Shown: positions 46,487-55,701, counted from the first letter of the stretch. The stretch is 64,000 nucleotides of DNA from Onishia taeanensis (GCF_900100755.1 NZ_FNCI01000012.1:44949-108948); one strand, 5' to 3'. A program made the numbers and translations. Notes: generated by a model from the sequence alone, not told the origin.

Positions 46487-46535
46487 ATATAACGCCTTGC
46501 TCACCGGTAAATTAGTAGCGCAGCTAGTAATTTAT
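46487..46535. repeat. Left half of an attC site cut by the IS3 element (C)
   Basis: ATATAACGCC is an R''-type box and CTTGCTCACCGG the following arm. The matching R' half (CCGTGACTTGTTAGCT) is at 47814-47829, after the IS element, where it overlaps the stop of the next gene. The halves can pair imperfectly (TCACCGG with CCGTGA). Confidence 0.6.
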
Positions 46536-46566
46536 TGGACTTCCCCCAAAAAATGGACACGCCCCA

Positions 46567-47450
46567 TCAACCGACTCCCTCGAACTCTAGCGGAGTCCGG
46601 TAACCAAGGCCACTGTGCAGCCGGCAGCTATTATAGAAGCCTTCAATATAGTGCTTGATGTGTTTCCGCAATTGTCTCAACGTCACGAAGCTGGTGGCGT
46701 GCAGCAACTCCCCCTTCAGCGTTTTGAAGAAGGACTCCACTTCGGCATTGTCGGTACACTGCCCCGGCCGGTTCATGCTGTGGCGTACCCGGTGCTGTTT
46801 CAGTAGTGCCTGGGTTTTGTGCGCCCGATATTCGATACCACGGTCCGTATGGAACAGCAGATCTGAAGCCGGTTGCCGGCTTGTAAAAGCCTCCCTCAGT
46901 GTCGCTCTGGCGAAGTCTGCGCTCAGGCTCTCTCCCAGCCGCCAACTGATGATCCGTCGTGAGAACAGGTCCAGAACGACCGCCAGGAACACGTATCTCT
47001 TGCCTAGTTTGATGTAGGTGACATCGCTGCTCCAATGCTGGTTAACGGCATCCGGCTTCTCGGCGTCGAGCCGGTAATTTGGCAGAGCCTTCAAGTCATC
47101 ACGACGTTTCGTCATGCGGCGATAGACTCGCGCCACACGGGCTTTCATACCCCATTCCCGCATCAGTCTGGCCACCCGGTTCTCTCCCACAACCAGACCG
47201 TAACGGCGCAGGGTCTGATAAACCCTGGGGCTGCCATAACGACCCTTGCTGTCGTTGTAGACCTTACGGACTTTCGACAGTAACTCGGCATTCTCTGAGG
47301 CTCTCTGACTAGGCTTCCGGTTTGCCCAGGCATAGTAACCAGACCGCGAGATGTTCAGGTGGCGACACAGCGCTTTTACTCCGTGTTCCCCTCGGTGTTT
47401 CCAGACGAACCGGAACGCTTCCGTCGTTCCTCGGCCTGAAAACGTTGAAA
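46567..47450 (-). CDS. IS3 transposase OrfB (integrase core)
   Basis: Carries the DDE site: WSSDVTYIKLG (first Asp), LLFHTDRGIEY (second Asp) and NAEVESFFKTLKGELL (Glu). Upstream in the same frame are HRGEHGVKALCRHLNISRSG and YGSPRVYQTLRRYGL, so the frame extends well above its first usable start at 47190, to the slippery site. Probably made only as the OrfAB fusion. Confidence 0.88.
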
Positions 47451-47747
47451 CTTTTTTAGGATGTCGTTTTCCTCCTGAAGCTCCGATATCCGGCGTTTCA
47501 GGCGAGTAACCTCATCCTGCTCCTGGATCTTCTGTTTGGCCTCAGCTGGGGCTTTCTTGACACGTTTCATGGCGAACTTTCCCTCTCGATATTCCTTCCG
47601 CCAGCGTGACAGCATGAAAGGGTGAATATCCAGTGCTTCGGCCACAGCTTTGACGCTCCGGTGGGCCTGGTGGCTCCATTCCACCGCCTTCACTTTGAAC
47701 TCAGTGCTATAGCGCTGGGTCTTCTTCCCTGTGATCATCTTTGGCAT
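47376..47747 (-). CDS. IS3 transposase OrfA (HTH)
   Basis: 123 residues. HTH_Tnp_1 domain: RYSTEFKVKAVEWSHQAHRS, then LDIHPFMLSRWRKEYREGKF, with a leucine-rich coiled coil (VTRLKRRISELQEENDIL). The ATG at 47747 has AGGAG. Contains a slippery AAAAAAG (47457-47451) after which the -1 frame is open into OrfB, allowing a fusion transposase. Confidence 0.9.
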   Translation of the reverse strand: MPKMITGKKTQRYSTEFKVKAVEWSHQAHRSVKAVAEALDIHPFMLSRWRKEYREGKFAMKRVKKAPAEAKQKIQEQDEVTRLKRRISELQEENDILKKFQRFQAEERRKRSGSSGNTEGNTE

Positions 47748-47824
47748 CGTTTTTCTCCTTGTGCGGAGTTATCGATGCGTGTCCACTGAAGTGGGGGAAC
47801 TCCACGTCCGTCTTCCGTGACTTG

Positions 47825-48223
47825 TTAGCTGGGCGATGGCCCAAAGAATGCTCTGGCCTTTTTGGCAAGGCCAGGAAGTTGGCCAAACTCAGACTTGAGC
47901 TGAGTTTGCACCCGCCATTCTTCAGCGCAACCCAAATGGTTCATCTCAAGGTCAAAGGTAATGTTCCCGCGCACGTTGCAACTGGCGTACAGCTTGAATT
48001 CACCCTCAATCGATTCCCAGCCTTCCAGTGTGTTCCAGGGTTTACTTTGCGACGCCATCCATTCGAATAGATCAGCGAGTCCATGGGCGTCGGTATAGGC
48101 CCATACCTCCCTTTGGCAATTAACAGTGCCCGACGAGAACGCCACCGAGAAGTTATCGCCATTTACGCCGAAAAAAAGCAATTCAGCTTCAGTTTCTGAT
48201 GATTGAACTCGAAACTCTTGCAT
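47825..48223 (-). CDS. Cassette protein, probably DUF6228 family
   Basis: 132 residues. MQEFRVQSSETEAELLFFG at the start, then LADLFEWMASQSKPWNTLEG and a beta-rich part (KLYASCNVRGNITFDLEMNH) as I recall for DUF6228. Function unknown. The ATG at 48223 follows a GGAAAGG-like box; the longer reading to 48259 runs into the attC. The attC at 48233-48292 lies just above it. Its own attC is the half-site at 47814. Confidence 0.6.
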   Translation of the reverse strand: MQEFRVQSSETEAELLFFGVNGDNFSVAFSSGTVNCQREVWAYTDAHGLADLFEWMASQSKPWNTLEGWESIEGEFKLYASCNVRGNITFDLEMNHLGCAEEWRVQTQLKSEFGQLPGLAKKARAFFGPSPS

Positions 48224-48232
48224 CCTTTCCCC

Positions 48233-48292
48233 AGCTAACGCCAAAGCGCATCGGCGCACTTTAGTGCGTCCGAGTGACGCGATTTGTTAGCA
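48233..48292. repeat. attC recombination site (D)
   Basis: 60 bases: AGCTAACGCC (R'') and TTTGTTAGC (R') pair, as do the inner arms GCGCATCGG and CCGAGTGACGC. An inner hairpin CGCAC-TTTA-GTGCG closes the loop. R' sits directly at the stop of the gene at 48296. Confidence 0.85.
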
Positions 48293-48295
48293 AAT

Positions 48296-48997
48296 CTATT
48301 CCAAGTCAGACCAAGTTAGTTCATCACCGATGGTTAATCCGACATCTGAAAAATCAGCAGTTTCGTCAGTAATGAACTTCTTCGGAATTATTTTTCCTGA
48401 TGCCTTGTTTATGAGCACCCACTTCTTTCCATACTCGTCTCGATTGACCTTCGTCGCCCCAAAAGCCATCGCATGCTTTAATAGTTCTTGCCATGACTCG
48501 TTGGGAGAAGAGGTTTCAATTGCACTATTAGAGGGAAATGATATCCGAACCCCCACTCGATTTCGCTTCTTTCGGTGAGAGGCTTCTTTCAAAAAGTCCA
48601 ACTCGGAGTCCGCAATGGCCGAAGAAACATCTTTAAGCTCTGCCTTTAACTTAGAGATATCATTTTCGCTTTCCAGACCTTTTAACCTAGCCTCTACCTC
48701 CTCAAGCTTTTCAAAAAAACCCGATTCGTCTTGGCTGTTTTCAGCATTTGCATTATTGCTGCTGAGGATAAATCGCCTCATTGAATCTCCGTAGGCCCTG
48801 AGCTCAGGCATCGCGACTTGAGCAACAGATTTAGCATCGGATTTCACTTCGGTTAAGACGTCAATAGTTCGCTCAGATACTCGATCAGTCTCTCGCTTAA
48901 TATGCAAAGTGATCCAAATAGCGATCACAGCCAGCACCAATGAGGCAATACTTCCGATTAGAGAAACTATCGAAATCCAGGTCTCCCAATTTTCCAA
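48296..48997 (-). CDS. Membrane-anchored coiled-coil cassette protein
   Basis: 233 residues. One N-terminal membrane helix (residues ~7-30, SIVSLIGSIASLVLAVIAIW), then a predicted coiled coil (residues ~90-135, KLEEVEARLKGLESENDISK). A C-terminal soluble region (~145-233) has no recognisable family. No known motif. Codon usage and GC are lower than in the flanking core genes. The attC (D) lies immediately downstream. Confidence 0.6.
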   Translation of the reverse strand: MENWETWISIVSLIGSIASLVLAVIAIWITLHIKRETDRVSERTIDVLTEVKSDAKSVAQVAMPELRAYGDSMRRFILSSNNANAENSQDESGFFEKLEEVEARLKGLESENDISKLKAELKDVSSAIADSELDFLKEASHRKKRNRVGVRISFPSNSAIETSSPNESWQELLKHAMAFGATKVNRDEYGKKWVLINKASGKIIPKKFITDETADFSDVGLTIGDELTWSDLE

Positions 48998-49020
48998 AAT
49001 TGCACTCCTGTATTATTTGC

Positions 49021-49296
49021 TAACAGTGATTAGACTGCGCGCTCGTTTATTGACTTGAACGCGCGCGCTCGTTCAAGTCAATAAACGAGCGCGCCGCTCC
49101 CAGCCTAACCCATTGATCGTAAAGAATTCTAAGAATTTTTCGGCTACCTATGTAGAATTCGCGCGCCTGCGCGTTTTGCCAGATCCAATAATGCTGGGCA
49201 TCCATGGTTCGAGGTGGCCGCATGCGCGCGCCTGCGCGTTTTGCCAGATCCAATAATGCTGGGCATCCATGGTTCGAGGTGGCCGCATGCGCGCGC
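49021..49296. repeat. Non-coding right edge of the array: inverted and tandem repeats
   Basis: It starts with GCTAACAGTG (49020-49029), a box like the attC R'' left half without a partner. A perfect 25-bp inverted repeat follows (49038-49062 with 49071-49095, 8-base loop). Then a 65-bp unit is tandemly repeated, 49161-49225 and 49226-49290, plus six bases of a third. Each unit contains CCAGATCCAATAATGCTGG and a GCGCGC-rich start. No convincing gene in 48998-49620; short frames over the repeats are artefacts. Confidence 0.8.
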
Positions 49297-49620
49297 AATG
49301 CATACCGATGCCTGCGATAGATCAGGTGGGGCGGTCATGCATCTGACGTGCCGCAGCTATTGCTCGTATGGTTTGTGGGTTGGCTAGAGCTGCAGGGGGC
49401 AGGCACGCTACCGCCCCTACTTGGGCATATCGTGATGGCGTCCTGCCATCCATGCAGTAGTCCTTTCCCTGGTGCGATGCTGTCGGTCATTGATGGGCTG
49501 TTACTGACCGTGAACAGTCAGCTTATTGATTGGTGGCGTTGGATGCAAAAGGCTGCGAGTAAAAAGCATCACTAGGTGCGATATGCGGACGCTCGTGTAG
49601 TTGTTAACTCGTATCAAATG

Positions 49621-49659
49621 AAAACACCCCGAAAGCTGGGGCTCAGCTTTCGGGGTGTG
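49621..49659. terminator. Terminator of the acyl-CoA ligase gene
   Basis: ACACCCCGAAAGCTG (49624-49638) pairs with CAGCTTTCGGGGTGT (49644-49658), with A4 on the left that becomes T4 for the minus strand. Confidence 0.85.
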
Positions 49660-49713
49660 ATTGAGGCCTTGCGGCTAGCAGGAGTTGTGCCTGTCGCCCA
49701 ATAGGAAGCGGCG

Positions 49714-51429
49714 TTACAGGCCCAGTTCGTGGGTGGCTTCTTCGCGCATCTTGAACTTCTGGATCTTGCCGGTAACGGTCATCGGGAAGGCGTCGACGAA
49801 TTTCACGTAGCGGGGAATCTTGAAGTGGGCGATCTTCCCCTGGCAGAAGTCTCTCAGGCCTTGTTCATCCAGCTCTTCGCCCTCGGTGAGCTTGACCCAG
49901 GCCATCACTTCTTCGCCGTACTTTTCATCGGGTACGCCGATCACCTGTACATCCGAGATAGCGGGGTGGGTGTAGAGGAAGTCTTCGATCTCGCGGGGAT
50001 AGATGTTCTCGCCGCCGCGGATGATCATGTCCTTGATGCGCCCGACAATGGCCACGTAGCCATCTTCGTCCATGGTGGCGAGGTCGCCGGTGTGCATCCA
50101 GCGGCTGGCATCGATGGATTTGGCGGTAGCTTCGGGGTTGTCCCAGTAGCCGAGCATCACGCTATAGCCGCGGGTACAAAGTTCGCCGCGCTCGCCTCTG
50201 GGCACCACGGCACCGTTGGCCGGGTCGACCAGCTTGACCTCCAGGTGGGGGTGAATGGTGCCCACGGTGGTCACGCGCTTCTCTAGCGGGGCATCGGTAA
50301 GGGTCTGGAAGCTGACCGGGCTGGTCTCGGTCATGCCATAGCAGATGGTTACGCCTTCCATGTGCATCTTGTCGATCACCTGGCGCATCACTTCGATGGG
50401 GCAGATGGAGCCGGCCATGATGCCGGTGCGCAGCGTGGAAAGGTCGAACTCGGCAAAGCGCGGGTGCTCCAGTTCGGCGATAAACATGGTCGGTACGCCG
50501 AAGAGGGCGGTGGCGCGCTCGTTTTCCACGGCGGTGAGTGTTGCTTCGGCGTCGAAGCCGTCGCCGGGGTAGATCATGGTCGCGCCGTGCGTCATGCAGC
50601 CCAGGTTGCCCATCACCATGCCGAAGCAGTGATAGAGCGGCACCGGAATCACCAGCCGGTCGCGCTCCGAGAAGCCCATGGCGCGGGCGACGAAGAAGCC
50701 GTTATTGAGAATGTTGTGATGAGAAAGCGTCGCCCCCTTGGGCGCGCCGGTGGTGCCGGAGGTGTACTGAATATTGATCGGTTCATCGAACTGCAGTGCC
50801 CCCTGAACCTCGGCGAGCCGAGCCGGGCTGACCGTTTCGGCGCCTTCCAGTAGGCCTTGCCAGGTGAGCATGCCGGGCAGGGCATCGGCGCTATCGAGAC
50901 AGACCACTCGCTTGAGCGCCGGCAGGTGAGGGCAGTTCAGGCCGCCTTCTTGCGCCTCGGCGAGCTCCGGGGCCAGCTCGGCGATCATCTGCACGTAGTT
51001 CGAGGCCTTGAAGCGCCCCTGCAGAATCAGGGTCGCGGTGGCGGACTGTGTGAGGGCATATTCCAGTTCGTGAGTGCGATAGCTCGGGTTCAGGTTGACT
51101 AGAATCGCGCCGATCTTGGCGGTGGCGAACTGGGTGATGGTCCATTCGGCCCGGTTGGGCGCCCAGATACCGACGCGCTCACCCTGGACAACACCGGCGG
51201 CGAGCAGGGCACGGGCGGCCTTGTCGACTTCGGCCTGCAGTTCCCGCCAGCTATAGCGCAGCCCCTGGTGCAGGCTTAGCAGGGCATCGCGGTCGGGCAC
51301 CCGCGCGACGGTAGCATCGAAACAGTCGCCAATGGTCTGGCCCTTGAGGGGCGTGTCGCTGGTGCCACTGACATAGCTTGCTACAGGCGGGGTGGTGGGC
51401 GAATCCGGGGTGAGGCGTTGGCGTGTCAT
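49714..51429 (-). CDS. AMP-forming acyl-CoA synthetase
   Basis: 571 residues, ANL superfamily. The P-loop is [20 protein letters not shown], then [26 protein letters not shown], and [20 protein letters not shown] with the catalytic Lys in [12 protein letters not shown]. It activates a fatty or branched acid with CoA and ATP. The LiuR-type regulator gene lies 90 bases upstream on the same strand. The acid substrate cannot be read from sequence; medium-to-short chain or branched acids fit the context. Confidence 0.92.
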   Translation of the reverse strand: MTRQRLTPDSPTTPPVASYVSGTSDTPLKGQTIGDCFDATVARVPDRDALLSLHQGLRYSWRELQAEVDKAARALLAAGVVQGERVGIWAPNRAEWTITQFATAKIGAILVNLNPSYRTHELEYALTQSATATLILQGRFKASNYVQMIAELAPELAEAQEGGLNCPHLPALKRVVCLDSADALPGMLTWQGLLEGAETVSPARLAEVQGALQFDEPINIQYTSGTTGAPKGATLSHHNILNNGFFVARAMGFSERDRLVIPVPLYHCFGMVMGNLGCMTHGATMIYPGDGFDAEATLTAVENERATALFGVPTMFIAELEHPRFAEFDLSTLRTGIMAGSICPIEVMRQVIDKMHMEGVTICYGMTETSPVSFQTLTDAPLEKRVTTVGTIHPHLEVKLVDPANGAVVPRGERGELCTRGYSVMLGYWDNPEATAKSIDASRWMHTGDLATMDEDGYVAIVGRIKDMIIRGGENIYPREIEDFLYTHPAISDVQVIGVPDEKYGEEVMAWVKLTEGEELDEQGLRDFCQGKIAHFKIPRYVKFVDAFPMTVTGKIQKFKMREEATHELGL

Positions 51430-51519
51430 GCTGGCTCCTATGGTTATTGTGCTTTTAGAACCGGAGCGCTGCGCCCGCCACGGGGCGCGTTTTGCTGGTA
51501 TGCCAGGCCTAGGCTTGGC

Positions 51520-51969
51520 TCAAGGTTCCAGCCGCTCCAGCACCGCTCGGCAGCGGGTCTCGACGTCATCGAGCTCGTGCTGCATCAGGCGGATATCCTC
51601 GAGGCGCTGCTCCATATCGGCCCGTTTCTCGGCGAGAATTTCGAGCATGCGATGAAGCTGGCGGGTGTTGCCGCCGGGCATGGCATCGTAGAGCTCGACG
51701 ACCTCGCGAATCTCGGCGAGCGTGAAGCCAAGCCGCTTGCCGCGCAGCGTCAGCTTCAGGCGCACCCGGTCCTTGTCGTGATAGATGCGTCGTTGCCCCT
51801 GGCGCTCAGGCGACAGCAATCCCTCCTGCTCATAGAAGCGGATGGTGCGGGGCGTTACCTCGAACATCTCGGCCAGCTCACCGATCGCGAAGGTTCGCTT
51901 GCGCTTCACGGTTCCCGCGGCGCCATTGGCCGGGGTTGCCTGTGACTCGGTCTGGCTGGGTTTGGACAT
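51520..51969 (-). CDS. liuR: MerR-family regulator, LiuR-like
   Basis: 149 residues. N-terminal MerR HTH (FAIGELAEMFEVTPRTIRFY, EQEGLLSPERQGQRRIY), then a helical dimer region (LHRMLEILAEKRADMEQRLE). LiuR controls leucine/isovalerate and branched-chain acyl-CoA genes in proteobacteria. The divergent gap to the valine-degradation operon carries two matching sites. A 20-residue Pro/Ala/Thr-rich N-terminus precedes the HTH. Name from domain and context. Confidence 0.85.
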   Translation of the reverse strand: MSKPSQTESQATPANGAAGTVKRKRTFAIGELAEMFEVTPRTIRFYEQEGLLSPERQGQRRIYHDKDRVRLKLTLRGKRLGFTLAEIREVVELYDAMPGGNTRQLHRMLEILAEKRADMEQRLEDIRLMQHELDDVETRCRAVLERLEP

Positions 51970-52072
51970 AGTGGCGTTCCTTGGCGTTAGCGATGCTGTT
52001 GCGATGCATGGGTCGGTGCCGGAATGATCGCATGAACGCCGTGGCGCTTCGACTCTCCCAGATTAGTTATGC

Positions 52073-52089
52073 TTGACGTTAACGTAAAG
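52073..52089. promoter_or_regulatory. LiuR-type operator 1
   Basis: TTGACGTTAACGTAAAG fits the LiuR palindrome TTxACGTxxACGTxAA almost perfectly. It lies 104 bases above the liuR start and overlaps a possible promoter whose -10 is TATATT at 52094. Confidence 0.75.
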
Positions 52090-52262
52090 GGAATATATTG
52101 CTGTTGGCCTTAGACCAAGGGGTGGCTTGCGCCCGACCAAGCAAATGCTAGGTTGGTGGCATTGCCCGGCGAGGCCGCGGCCCCCCGCCATTCTTGCTGT
52201 CATTCTTGCCAAGGAAAGCGTTATGGCCGGGCCGATGTAAGTACCGACTGCCTTTAAGGCGC

Positions 52263-52279
52263 CTGACGTTAACGCCCAG
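52263..52279 (+). promoter_or_regulatory. LiuR-type operator 2
   Basis: CTGACGTTAACGCCCAG keeps the ACGTTAACG core of operator 1 and is 68 bases before the dehydrogenase start, so it probably controls that operon. The remaining gap 51970-52347 shows no gene. Confidence 0.6.
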
Positions 52280-52347
52280 TGCTTAACGCCTTGCTGCCTC
52301 AGGCGTGTCGATAGGTCTGCCGGCCGGTGACGTCAGAGGAGATCAAC

Positions 52348-53514
52348 ATGGATTTTGCACTCACCGAGGACCAGTACGCCTTGCAGCAGGCGGCGGCGGA
52401 TTTCTGCCGCGCCGAGCTTGCCGACCATGCCGCCGACTGGGATGCCCGGTCGCACTTCCCGGTGGATGTCATCAAGCGTGCCGGTGAAGCCGGCTTTCTT
52501 GGCATCTACATCGATGAGGAGCGGGGCGGGCTGGGGCTCTCGCGGCTCGAGGCCTCGCTGATCTTCGAGCAGCTCGCCCAGGGCTGCATCTCGACCACCG
52601 CCTACCTGACCATTCACAACATGGCCAGTTGGATGATTGCCAACTGGGGCAGCGAGGCGCTGCGCGAGACCTGGCTTGAACGGCTGATCAGCGGCGAGCT
52701 GCTGGCCTCCTACTGCCTGACCGAGCCGGGTGCCGGTTCTGATGCAGCCAACCTGCGCAGTAAGGCGGTACGCGAAGGCGACGAGTACCGGATCAGCGGC
52801 TCGAAGATGTTCATTTCTGGGGCCGGGGCCACCGATGTGCTGGTGGTCATGGCCCGCACCGGCGCACCTGATTCCGGTGCTGGGGGTATTTCTGCGTTCC
52901 TGGTGCCCGCCGACACTGCGGGTATCGAATACGGCAAGAACGAAGAGAAGATGGGTTGGAAGAGCCAACCAACGCGGCTGGTCAGCTTCGATGACGTGCG
53001 CGTGCCGGTCGGCAATCGTCTCGGCGAAGAAGGCGAGGGCTTCCGCCTGGCCATGAAGGGCCTCGACGGTGGGCGGCTCAATATCGCCAGTTGCTCGCTG
53101 GGGGCTGCCCAGCACGCGCTGACGCTGTCCCGCGACTACTTGGGCCAGCGCAAGCAGTTCGGCCGCGAGCTATCGAGCTTTCAGGCTCTGCAGTTCAAGC
53201 TTTCCGACATGGCAAGTGATTTGATGGCATCGCGGCTGATGGTGCGCCATGCGGCCTGGCGTCTCGACCAGGGCGACCCGGAAGCGACGGCTCACTGCGC
53301 CATGGCCAAGCGGGTCGCCACCGACATGGGCTTCAACGTCTGCAACGAGGCCCTGCAACTGCACGGCGGCTATGGCTATATCAAGGAATACCCGCTGGAG
53401 CGACTGGTGCGTGACACCCGCGTACACCAGATTCTCGAGGGCACCAACGAGATCATGCGCGTGATCAGCGCCCGGCGCCTGCTCGCCGATGGTGTGATCG
53501 AGTCGCTGCAGTGA
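52348..53514 (+). CDS. Acyl-CoA dehydrogenase, probably isobutyryl-CoA dehydrogenase
   Basis: 388 residues. Marks: YCLTEPGAGSDAANLRSKAV, the FAD-contact region, FQALQFKLSDMASDLMASRL and LQLHGGYGYIKEYPLERLVR with the C-terminal QILEGTNEIMRVI. The catalytic Glu is in that last segment (EGTNEI region). The start at 52348 follows GAGGAG. The next genes make it the valine-pathway dehydrogenase (isobutyryl-CoA to methacrylyl-CoA); substrate specificity is inferred from context. Confidence 0.85.
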   Translation: MDFALTEDQYALQQAAADFCRAELADHAADWDARSHFPVDVIKRAGEAGFLGIYIDEERGGLGLSRLEASLIFEQLAQGCISTTAYLTIHNMASWMIANWGSEALRETWLERLISGELLASYCLTEPGAGSDAANLRSKAVREGDEYRISGSKMFISGAGATDVLVVMARTGAPDSGAGGISAFLVPADTAGIEYGKNEEKMGWKSQPTRLVSFDDVRVPVGNRLGEEGEGFRLAMKGLDGGRLNIASCSLGAAQHALTLSRDYLGQRKQFGRELSSFQALQFKLSDMASDLMASRLMVRHAAWRLDQGDPEATAHCAMAKRVATDMGFNVCNEALQLHGGYGYIKEYPLERLVRDTRVHQILEGTNEIMRVISARRLLADGVIESLQ

Positions 53515-53587
53515 GGCCTCGCCTGGTGGCTGAGCTATCCATCCCCCACCGTCTCTGAGACACGATGACCGACAAGGAGTCCGACCG

Positions 53588-54703
53588 ATGACCGATGCAC
53601 CCGTGCTGTTCGAGGAGCGCCCCACTGGCGAAGGGCAGCTTATCGGGGTGGCGACCCTCAATGCCCCAAGGGCGCTGAATGCCCTGTCGCTGGCCATGAT
53701 CGAACAGCTCTCAGCCCGCCTGAGCCAGTGGGCAGAAGACGAGCGGGTCGTCGCCGTCTGGCTGGAGGGCGCCGGCGAGAAGGCATTCTGTGCCGGCGGT
53801 GACATCGTCGCGCTGTACAAGGCGATTCAATCTGGGGAGGGCGGCGCCTTTGCTGAGACCTACTTCACCGCTGAATATGCCCTCGATTACCAGATCCACT
53901 GCTATGAGAAGCCGCTGCTGGTGTGGGGCGACGGCATCGTGATGGGCGGCGGCATGGGGCTGATGGCCGGTGCCGGTTATCGGCTGGTCGCCGAGACCTC
54001 TCTGCTGGCGATGCCGGAGATCAGCATCGGCCTGTATCCGGACATCGGTGCCAGTTGGTTCCTCAACCGTATGCCGCCGGGCATCGGCGCCTACCTGGGC
54101 CTGACCGGCGCTCAACTCAATGCGCGGGATGCCCTGGACCTGGGCCTGGCCGACCGCTTCGTGCCTCGGGCGAGCCGGGAGGCCCTGTTCGAGGCGCTGC
54201 TAGCCGCCGACTTCGGCAACGCCGATGGCGCACAGGCACTGCAAGCCGTGGTGGGCCGTGTGCTCGACCGCTTCGAGGATCGGGGCCAGGCACCCGTCGC
54301 CCAGCTCTGGCCGCATCGCGATCACTTGCAATACCTCACCGCCTGCGCATCGGCCTCGGATGCCGCCGCGCGCATTCTCGACCATGGCGATCAGGATGAC
54401 TGGCTCGCTGCCAATCGGGCGCGGCTCGCCGCTGGCTGTCCGCTAAGTGCCCAGTTGGTCTGGCAGATGACCCGGCGTCATTCCCACACCAGCCTTGCCG
54501 AGGCCTTCCGGGAAGAGCTCAACCTCTCGGTGCAGTGCTGTGTGAAAGGCGATCTCTCCGAGGGCGTGAGAGCGCTGCTGATCGACAAGGACAAGAATCC
54601 TCGCTGGTCGCATGAAAGCGTCGGTGCGGTGCCCCAGGCCGATATCGAGGCCCTGCTAAGCCCGCTTTGGGGGCCAGAAACGCATCCGCTGCGCGAGTTG
54701 TAA
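53588..54703 (+). CDS. 3-hydroxyisobutyryl-CoA hydrolase
   Basis: 371 residues, crotonase fold. Oxyanion motifs ALNALSLAMIEQL, AFCAGGDIVALYK and DGIVMGGGMGLMAGAGYRL, then MPEISIGLYPDIGASWFLNR (typical HIBCH, including the Glu and Asp). It hydrolyses the valine intermediate to free 3-hydroxyisobutyrate. The ATG at 53588 has AAGGAG before it. An enoyl-CoA hydratase for the preceding step is not in this run. Confidence 0.9.
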   Translation: MTDAPVLFEERPTGEGQLIGVATLNAPRALNALSLAMIEQLSARLSQWAEDERVVAVWLEGAGEKAFCAGGDIVALYKAIQSGEGGAFAETYFTAEYALDYQIHCYEKPLLVWGDGIVMGGGMGLMAGAGYRLVAETSLLAMPEISIGLYPDIGASWFLNRMPPGIGAYLGLTGAQLNARDALDLGLADRFVPRASREALFEALLAADFGNADGAQALQAVVGRVLDRFEDRGQAPVAQLWPHRDHLQYLTACASASDAAARILDHGDQDDWLAANRARLAAGCPLSAQLVWQMTRRHSHTSLAEAFREELNLSVQCCVKGDLSEGVRALLIDKDKNPRWSHESVGAVPQADIEALLSPLWGPETHPLREL

Positions 54704-54801
54704 CGCGATCGAGCAGAGGCGCAGAGTCGCGCCATAACAACACACTACTAACAGCGCCTAACCAACAGCGGTCCTACAACAAATCAACAAGGAGCCACGC
54801 C

Positions 54802-55701
54802 ATGCGTATCGCCTTTATCGGTCTTGGCAATATGGGAGGCCCCATGGCCACCAACCTCGTCAAGGCTGGCCATGATGTCTGCGTCTTCGATCTCTCGGAG
54901 CAGGCCATGCAAACCCTCGAGGACGCCGGCGCCAGCCGGGCCGCAAGCGCCGAGGCGGTCACCCAGGAGGCCGAGGTGGTGGTCTCGATGCTGCCAGCCG
55001 GCGCCCATGTGAAGGGGCTTTATCTTGGCAAAGACGGTGCCCCGGGGCTGCTCGACACCCTCTCCGGCAACCCGCTGATCATCGATGCCTCGACCATCGC
55101 CCCGGATGATTCCCGCACCGTGGGGGCCGCCGCCGCCGAGCGCGGTTTTGCCTTCGTGGATGCCCCGGTATCGGGCGGGGTAGGCGGTGCCGTCGCCGGC
55201 ACCCTGTCGTTCATCGTCGGTGGCAGCGACGAAGGCTTCGAGCGGGCCAAGCCGGTTCTCGAGGCCATGGGCAAGAACATCTTCCATGCGGGCGAAACCG
55301 GGGCCGGTCAGGTAGCCAAGATCTGCAACAACATGCTGCTGGGTATTCTGATGAGCGGCACCGCAGAGGCCCTGGCGCTAGGCGTCGAGAACGGCCTCGA
55401 CCCGGCGGTGCTCTCCGAGGTAATGAAGCAGAGCAGCGGCGGTAACTGGGCGCTCAACGGCTACAACCCCTGGCCTGGGGTGATGGAGAAGGCGCCGGCC
55501 TCCAACGGTTACCAGGGCGGCTTTCATACCGACCTGATGGCCAAGGATCTGGGCCTTGCCTGGGAGCTGGCGCTGGGCTCGAAGTCGACGGTGCCTATGG
55601 GGTCTCAGGCGCGCAACCTCTTTGCCCTACATGCGGCCAACGGCAACGGCGGGCTCGATTTTTCGAGCATTCAGCGTCTTTATCGCCGCGACGAGGACTA
55701 A
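54802..55701 (+). CDS. mmsB: 3-hydroxyisobutyrate dehydrogenase
   Basis: 299 residues. NAD-binding MRIAFIGLGNMGGPMATNLV, the substrate signature FVDAPVSGGVGGAVAGTL, and the catalytic Lys region GAGQVAKICNNMLLGILMSG. Makes methylmalonate semialdehyde. The start at 54802 has AAGGAG. It follows the hydrolase in the valine operon. An mmsA gene is not seen. Confidence 0.95.
   Translation: MRIAFIGLGNMGGPMATNLVKAGHDVCVFDLSEQAMQTLEDAGASRAASAEAVTQEAEVVVSMLPAGAHVKGLYLGKDGAPGLLDTLSGNPLIIDASTIAPDDSRTVGAAAAERGFAFVDAPVSGGVGGAVAGTLSFIVGGSDEGFERAKPVLEAMGKNIFHAGETGAGQVAKICNNMLLGILMSGTAEALALGVENGLDPAVLSEVMKQSSGGNWALNGYNPWPGVMEKAPASNGYQGGFHTDLMAKDLGLAWELALGSKSTVPMGSQARNLFALHAANGNGGLDFSSIQRLYRRDED

Larger units (their letters stand above)
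46536..47804 (-). mobile_element. IS3-family insertion sequence
   Basis: About 1269 bp. Terminal inverted repeats TGGACTTCCCCCAAAAAAT (46536) and, from the right end inward, TGGAGTTCCCCCACTTCAG (47804). Two overlapping frames, orfA and orfB, on the minus strand. No clear direct repeat of the target is seen at the flanks (TAT versus CGT), so there may have been later rearrangement. Confidence 0.88.

Noticed and set aside
49161..49296. CRISPR array
   Set aside because: The copies are contiguous without spacers and there are no cas genes.
49047..49338. Short frames repeating the same peptide (RAGARMRPPRTMDAQ and similar)
   Set aside because: They are translations of the 65-bp tandem repeat, not genes.
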